Shown here piece by piece: positions 62,301 to 64,000 of a stretch of 64,000 bases of DNA. This DNA comes from Butyrivibrio sp. XPD2006. Its GTDB lineage: Bacteria; Bacillota; Clostridia; Lachnospirales; Lachnospiraceae. The number at the start of each line of letters is the position of its first letter. The stretch's first letter is position 1. Position numbers and translations under genes: made by a program. The DNA is taken from contig NZ_ATVT01000013.1 in assembly GCF_000420865.1 (NCBI RefSeq), positions 1 to 64,000 of the forward strand. Direction: 5' to 3'. The notes under the pieces were generated by a model that made no database searches, was not told where the DNA came from, and saw only the letters and a program-made list of their open reading frames with translations.

Positions 62301-62896
62301 ATATCAAGCTGCTGGGACAGTGCGAGCAGGACATTGTTTACCTGACGCTGTTCGGGGATCCCGTGGTCCTGGAGCTCCAAAAAGAAATTGCCGTGTCCGA
62401 AGATGTTATCAAGCCTTATGGCTGCTTCCTTGGCTTTTTCCGGAGTTCCCTTCAGAATATTCCTTGGGATCTCGCCGGCAAGACAGGCGGACAGAGCGAT
62501 AATTCCCTCGTGGTACTGCTCGAGGATCTCCATATCAACACGCGGCTTATAATAGTAACCTTCAGTAAAACCGCGGCTTACGATGTGGGAGAGGTTGGCA
62601 TATCCAACATTGTTCTCGGCCAGAAGTACCAGGTGATAATACCTGTCGTCGCTGACTGAAGTCTCCTTATCAAAGCGCGAACCGGGGGCGACATAAACCT
62701 CACATCCAAGAATCGGGTTTATCCCCGCATCCTTGCATGCCTTGTAATAGTCTATTACTCCGTACATAACGCCATGGTCGGTGATGGCTCCGGCGTTCAT
62801 GCCAAGATCCTTAAGGCGCTTCACATATTCTTTTATCTTATTGGAACCGTCCAAAAGAGAGTATTCCGTGTGGACGTGCAGATGCGTAAATGACAT
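59357..62896 (-). CDS. dnaE: DNA polymerase III subunit alpha
   Basis: A 1,179-residue replicative polymerase subunit. The N-terminal PHP domain begins FTHLHVHTEYSLLDG. The catalytic palm has PDIDVDFEYERR (about residue 395) and the fingers the usual PGRGSAAGSIV. A helix-hairpin-helix and an OB-fold domain (GGLIAEKKIKYTKNDQVMAFITLEDM) follow near the C-terminus. ATG 62896 is preferred (GGGGGAGATATAC upstream); an open frame to 62995 is non-homologous. A PolC-type polymerase is expected elsewhere in such genomes. Confidence 0.96.
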   Translation of the reverse strand: MSFTHLHVHTEYSLLDGSNKIKEYVKRLKDLGMNAGAITDHGVMYGVIDYYKACKDAGINPILGCEVYVAPGSRFDKETSVSDDRYYHLVLLAENNVGYANLSHIVSRGFTEGYYYKPRVDMEILEQYHEGIIALSACLAGEIPRNILKGTPEKAKEAAIRLDNIFGHGNFFLELQDHGIPEQRQVNNVLLALSQQLDIPLVATNDCHYTYAEDAEAHDLLLCIQTGKKVSDEDRMRYEGGQYYVKSEEEMRALFPYALEAIDNTQKIADRCHVEIEFGVTKLPHYEVPEGYDSWTYLNKLCLDGLHERYPDDDGRLKERLDYELGVISRMGYVDYFLIVWDYINYCRENGIAVGPGRGSAAGSIVSYCMHITNIDPIKYDLLFERFLNPERVSMPDIDVDFEYERRQDVIDYVTEKYGADKVVQIITFGTLAAKGVIRDVARVMDLPYSFGDQISKMIPNELNITLDLALKMNPELRTQYESDPTVHKLIDMCKKLEGLPRHTSIHAAGVVICQAPAEDLVPLSRSAEGNITTQFTMTTIEELGLLKMDFLGLRTLTVIKDATNFANRSLGARPGDANYINIDEIDYNDPAVLASIGSGHCDGVFQLESAGMQSFMKELKPQSLEDIIAGVSLYRPGPMDFIPKYIAGKNDAGAISYAAPELEPILKPTYGCIVYQEQVMQIVQQLGGYTLGRADLVRRAMSKKKQHVMEVERENFVNGNAAEGVPGCASKGIPADVANSIYDSMMDFAKYAFNKSHAACYAVVALQTAWLKYYYPVEFMAALMTSVIDNPGKVSGYIMSCRNMHISLLPPDINQGYDGFSVAEVDASEGDKQIPGAVVTCAPGRKKAILYALTAIKGVGRPVIHAIVKERNARGPFKDLNDFLTRMDSSDTDVNKRAVENFIKAGALDCFPGTRKQKMHIYGQIMDKLHNSGKNSMAGQMSLFDIAGEENKSQYQIPMPDVGEFDKELMLEFEKEVLGFYVSGHPLEEYADMWRKKITNTTTDFYLDEETGVPAVHDGARATIGGLIAEKKIKYTKNDQVMAFITLEDMVGATEVIVFPKAYEANAPRLNEDAKVFIEGRVSVEDERDAKLIADKIISFDEVPKTVWIRFADMESYQQAAGKIDEIIAGSDGNDEVAVFLTGTKQVKKYGRANTVKADKLLIDALGSAFGSENIKVQ

Positions 62897-63005
62897 TGTA
62901 TATCTCCCCCAAAATGATAGAGAAATTATAACATTTTCTGCACAAAATGTTAAAATAAAGTAAATCGGAAACATTTCCATTGCAGAATTTATCACGCTGC
63001 GGTAG

Positions 63006-63011
63006 TATAAT
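63006..63011 (+). promoter_or_regulatory. -10 box of pfkA
   Basis: TATAAT at 63006-63011 lies 65 bp before the pfkA start. A TTGCAG at 62980-62985 is 20 nt away, too far for a good -35, so the promoter may depend on an activator. Confidence 0.5.
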
Positions 63012-63075
63012 AGATTAGGAAATGTTAATAAAGTAACGAAACAGTTAATTTAGAGGAAATACAGAGGATACTAAT

Positions 63076-64000
63076 ATGGCTAAGCAGATCAAGACTATCG
63101 GTGTACTTACAAGCGGTGGCGACGCACCGGGAATGAACGCAGCGATTCGTGCGGTTGTTCGTAAGTCTCTCGCAAACGGACTTAAGGTTGTCGGAATCAA
63201 GAAGGGCTACCAGGGTCTTTTAAATGAAGAGATCATTGAGATGGACAGACGTAGCGTTTCAGATATCATCCAGAGAGGTGGTACAATTCTTGGAACAGCT
63301 CGTTGCATGGAGTTCACAACACCTGAGGGCCAGGCTAAGGGCGCAGAAATCTGCCGCAAGCACGGCATTGACGGAATGGTAGTTATCGGAGGAGACGGAT
63401 CTTACCGCGGAGCTCAGAAGCTTTCAGCGCAGGGCATCAATACAGTAGGTATTCCCGGAACCATCGACCTTGATATCGCTTGCACAGATTATACAATCGG
63501 ATTTGACACAGCTATCAACACAGCTATGGATGCTATTGATAAGATCCGTGATACATCATCATCACACGAGAGAGTTTCAATCGTTGAGGTTATGGGACGT
63601 CATGCAGGATATATCGCACTGTGGTGCTCAATCGCCAACGGCGCTGATGACATCCTTCTCCCTGAGAAGTATGACTACAACGAGCAGAGGATTATCGATA
63701 ACATCATCGACAACCGTAAGAAAGGTAAGACTCACCACATCATCGTTAATGCAGAGGGTATCGGCCATTCAACATCAATGGCACGTCGTATCGAGGCTGC
63801 TACAGGACTTGAGACAAGAGCTTCAATCCTTGGTTACATGCAGCGTGGTGGTAGCCCGACATGTAAGGACCGTGTATATGCTTCAATGATGGGATGCTAC
63901 GCAGCAGATATCCTTGCAGCAGGCAAGACCAACAGAGTAGTAGGATACAGAAACGGACAGTTTGTTGATTACGATATCGATGAGGCTCTTGCAATGACCA
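63076..64000 (+). CDS. pfkA: 6-phosphofructokinase (3' end outside window)
   Basis: The first 308 codons of an ATP-type phosphofructokinase; the frame stays open to the end of the window. GVLTSGGDAPGMNA, GGDGSYRGA (Gly of the ATP-dependent type rather than the Asp of PPi-dependent enzymes), PGTIDLDI and MGRHAGYIA are visible. The usual catalytic segment TIDND reads TIDLD, a known variant in this group of bacteria as far as I recall. AGAGGATACTAAT precedes ATG 63076. It commits fructose-6-phosphate to glycolysis. Confidence 0.95.
   Translation, partial: MAKQIKTIGVLTSGGDAPGMNAAIRAVVRKSLANGLKVVGIKKGYQGLLNEEIIEMDRRSVSDIIQRGGTILGTARCMEFTTPEGQAKGAEICRKHGIDGMVVIGGDGSYRGAQKLSAQGINTVGIPGTIDLDIACTDYTIGFDTAINTAMDAIDKIRDTSSSHERVSIVEVMGRHAGYIALWCSIANGADDILLPEKYDYNEQRIIDNIIDNRKKGKTHHIIVNAEGIGHSTSMARRIEAATGLETRASILGYMQRGGSPTCKDRVYASMMGCYAADILAAGKTNRVVGYRNGQFVDYDIDEALAMT

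Overview
The window looks like chromosomal core sequence from a low-to-medium GC, anaerobic Gram-positive bacterium of the Lachnospiraceae (Butyrivibrio/Pseudobutyrivibrio-like). This is inferred from the gene content: oxygen-sensitive pyruvate formate-lyase with its activase, a one-chain pyruvate:ferredoxin oxidoreductase, a 2[4Fe-4S] ferredoxin, MecA, GdpP, a rafinose-type ABC importer with no ATPase of its own, and several protein families typical of this group. There is no prophage, cas gene or CRISPR array. Almost all of the sequence is coding, with short intergenic gaps and strong intrinsic terminators. Layout: 0-0.4 kb, tRNA-Asn, tRNA-Glu and tRNA-Cys, with an unusual tandem hairpin element between the first two. 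0.45-3.1 kb, an S1-domain protein, a sirtuin and the rpsF-ssb-rpsR operon. 3.3-6.4 kb, pflB-pflA. 6.4-8.4 kb (minus), a glucose/GlcNAc-type PTS (EIIA, EIICB). 8.5-14.9 kb, an alpha-galactoside utilisation locus: AraC regulator divergent from a GH36 alpha-galactosidase and an ABC importer. 15-22.3 kb, two lipoproteins on the minus strand, then a plus-strand run of small membrane proteins, a PstS-like protein, DUF4003, MsrA, a flavodoxin-like protein and an AlkZ-related protein. 22.3-26.5 kb, PutP divergent from an MFS transporter and a YgjV-like protein, then a secreted PepSY protein. 26.6-30.5 kb, gdpP-rplI-dnaB. 30.5-34.7 kb, a small ferredoxin divergent from nifJ. 34.7-36.2 kb, mecA and a 0.7-kb non-coding region. 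36.2-46.5 kb, a GH18 protein, tsaC, rpiB, upp, dCMP deaminase, a cell-wall hydrolase, DUF402, an 850-residue membrane-anchored protein with a degenerate protease-like end, and clpX. 46.6-52.8 kb, carbamate kinase, a MATE transporter, a GH2 enzyme, DUF975, a SprA-like putative metallopeptidase and a small membrane protein. 53-64 kb, tex, a repeat-flanked nuclease element, a SAM-I riboswitch with metK, dnaE, and the start of pfkA. The locus most worth following up is at 56.1-57.6 kb. One gene for a PD-(D/E)XK-like protein is enclosed by two inverted arrays, each of four 41-bp imperfect palindromes. The arms match unit by unit, and the palindromes have diverged less than the linkers between them. 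This looks like a single-gene, REP/MITE-like mobile or selfish element built around a nuclease rather than a RAYT transposase. Other unexplained structures are the twin covarying hairpins between tRNA-Asn and tRNA-Glu, a 90-bp almost perfect palindrome between clpX and arcC, TCTTAAG boxes upstream of both mecA and the nuclease gene, and the structured non-coding stretch at 35.7-36.1 kb. How the genes work together: PTS and ABC uptake feed glycolysis (pfkA); pyruvate is then split by PflB/PflA or by NifJ with ferredoxin as acceptor. GdpP (c-di-AMP turnover), MecA and ClpX (regulated proteolysis), and the replication genes dnaB, ssb and dnaE are housekeeping. All functional calls come from reading motifs by eye; no database search was run.
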